From the NCBI GenBank assembly GCA_964440735.1, contig CAYTTK010000024.1, forward strand, positions 1-24,979: a stretch of DNA of 24,979 nt, in the 5' to 3' direction. The position numbers were made by a program, and so were the translations under genes. Under the pieces are notes generated by a model. It made no database searches, was not told where the DNA came from, and saw only the letters and a program-made list of their open reading frames with translations. The DNA comes from CAZBWE01 sp964440735 (GTDB taxonomy: Bacteria > Planctomycetota > Phycisphaerae > Sedimentisphaerales > Anaerobacaceae). Shown here one piece after another: positions 24,898 to 24,979 of this stretch (position 1 is its first letter; every line of letters starts with the position of its first letter).

Positions 24898-24979
24898 GGA
24901 TGGCATCTTTTAATGATTGTTTACGTGTATTGGAGCACTTAGGTCTACTATTTTTCATGGTAAGTGAACATTCATTGGT
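24894..24979 (+). CDS. Start of a methyltransferase paralogue, partial at right edge
   Basis: ATG 24894 (AAGGGAG upstream) begins MRMASFNDCLRVLEH, identical in protein to the start of the broken gene at 23328, then continues LGLLFFMVSEHSL to the window end. The shared 15 codons differ at several third positions, so this is an older paralogue. Whether the diverging part is a real gene or a truncated copy cannot be seen. Confidence 0.5.
   Translation, partial: MRMASFNDCLRVLEHLGLLFFMVSEHSL

Overview
The window looks like a chromosomal segment from a Planctomycetota-type bacterium, probably near Phycisphaerae/Sedimentisphaerales. This rests on three exported proteins ending in PEP-CTERM sorting signals, an MsbA-like exporter with a large extracytoplasmic insertion, a two-domain pterin synthase and an exopolysaccharide locus. 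The taxonomy is inferred from gene style, not from a marker gene. No rRNA, tRNA, CRISPR array or intact insertion sequence was found.

Layout: (1) 1-1212, minus strand: an EamA-type permease running off the left edge and a metallo-beta-lactamase-fold hydrolase. (2) 1343-4653, plus strand: an ABC lipid/polysaccharide exporter with a PDZ-like loop, then a GH130-family mannoside phosphorylase or hydrolase. (3) 4692-6441, minus strand: two PEP-CTERM exported proteins, the first split by an in-frame TAG. (4) 6442-7160: a very A+T-rich gap with a perfect 12-bp hairpin. (5) 7161-12405, plus strand: panB, then prfB (with the classic +1 programmed frameshift), pepA, folE and a fused PTPS-like protein. 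These last four are closely spaced behind a good sigma70-type promoter. (6) 12446-13489, minus strand: a TolB-like beta-propeller PEP-CTERM protein, also split by an in-frame TAG. (7) 14173-24979, plus strand: an extracellular polysaccharide locus. It holds an NDP-sugar epimerase/decarboxylase, gmd and fcl (GDP-L-fucose synthesis), a large exported discoidin-like/DUF4091 protein, a Wzy/WaaL-type polymerase or ligase, a Wzx-type flippase, and class I methyltransferases, one of them broken.

Together the genes supply central metabolism (pantothenate, translation termination, pterins) on one side and building, flipping and polymerising of a fucose-containing surface polysaccharide on the other. 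PEP-CTERM proteins are normally processed by an exosortase encoded in or near such loci; none is visible here.

The most unusual observation is that two of three PEP-CTERM genes carry a single in-frame TAG while the downstream frame stays open through to an intact sorting signal. A methyltransferase is likewise split by TGA. Five other genes here end in TAG at the expected family C-terminus, so genome-wide TAG recoding is unlikely. Recent decay, sequencing error or local readthrough are the alternatives.
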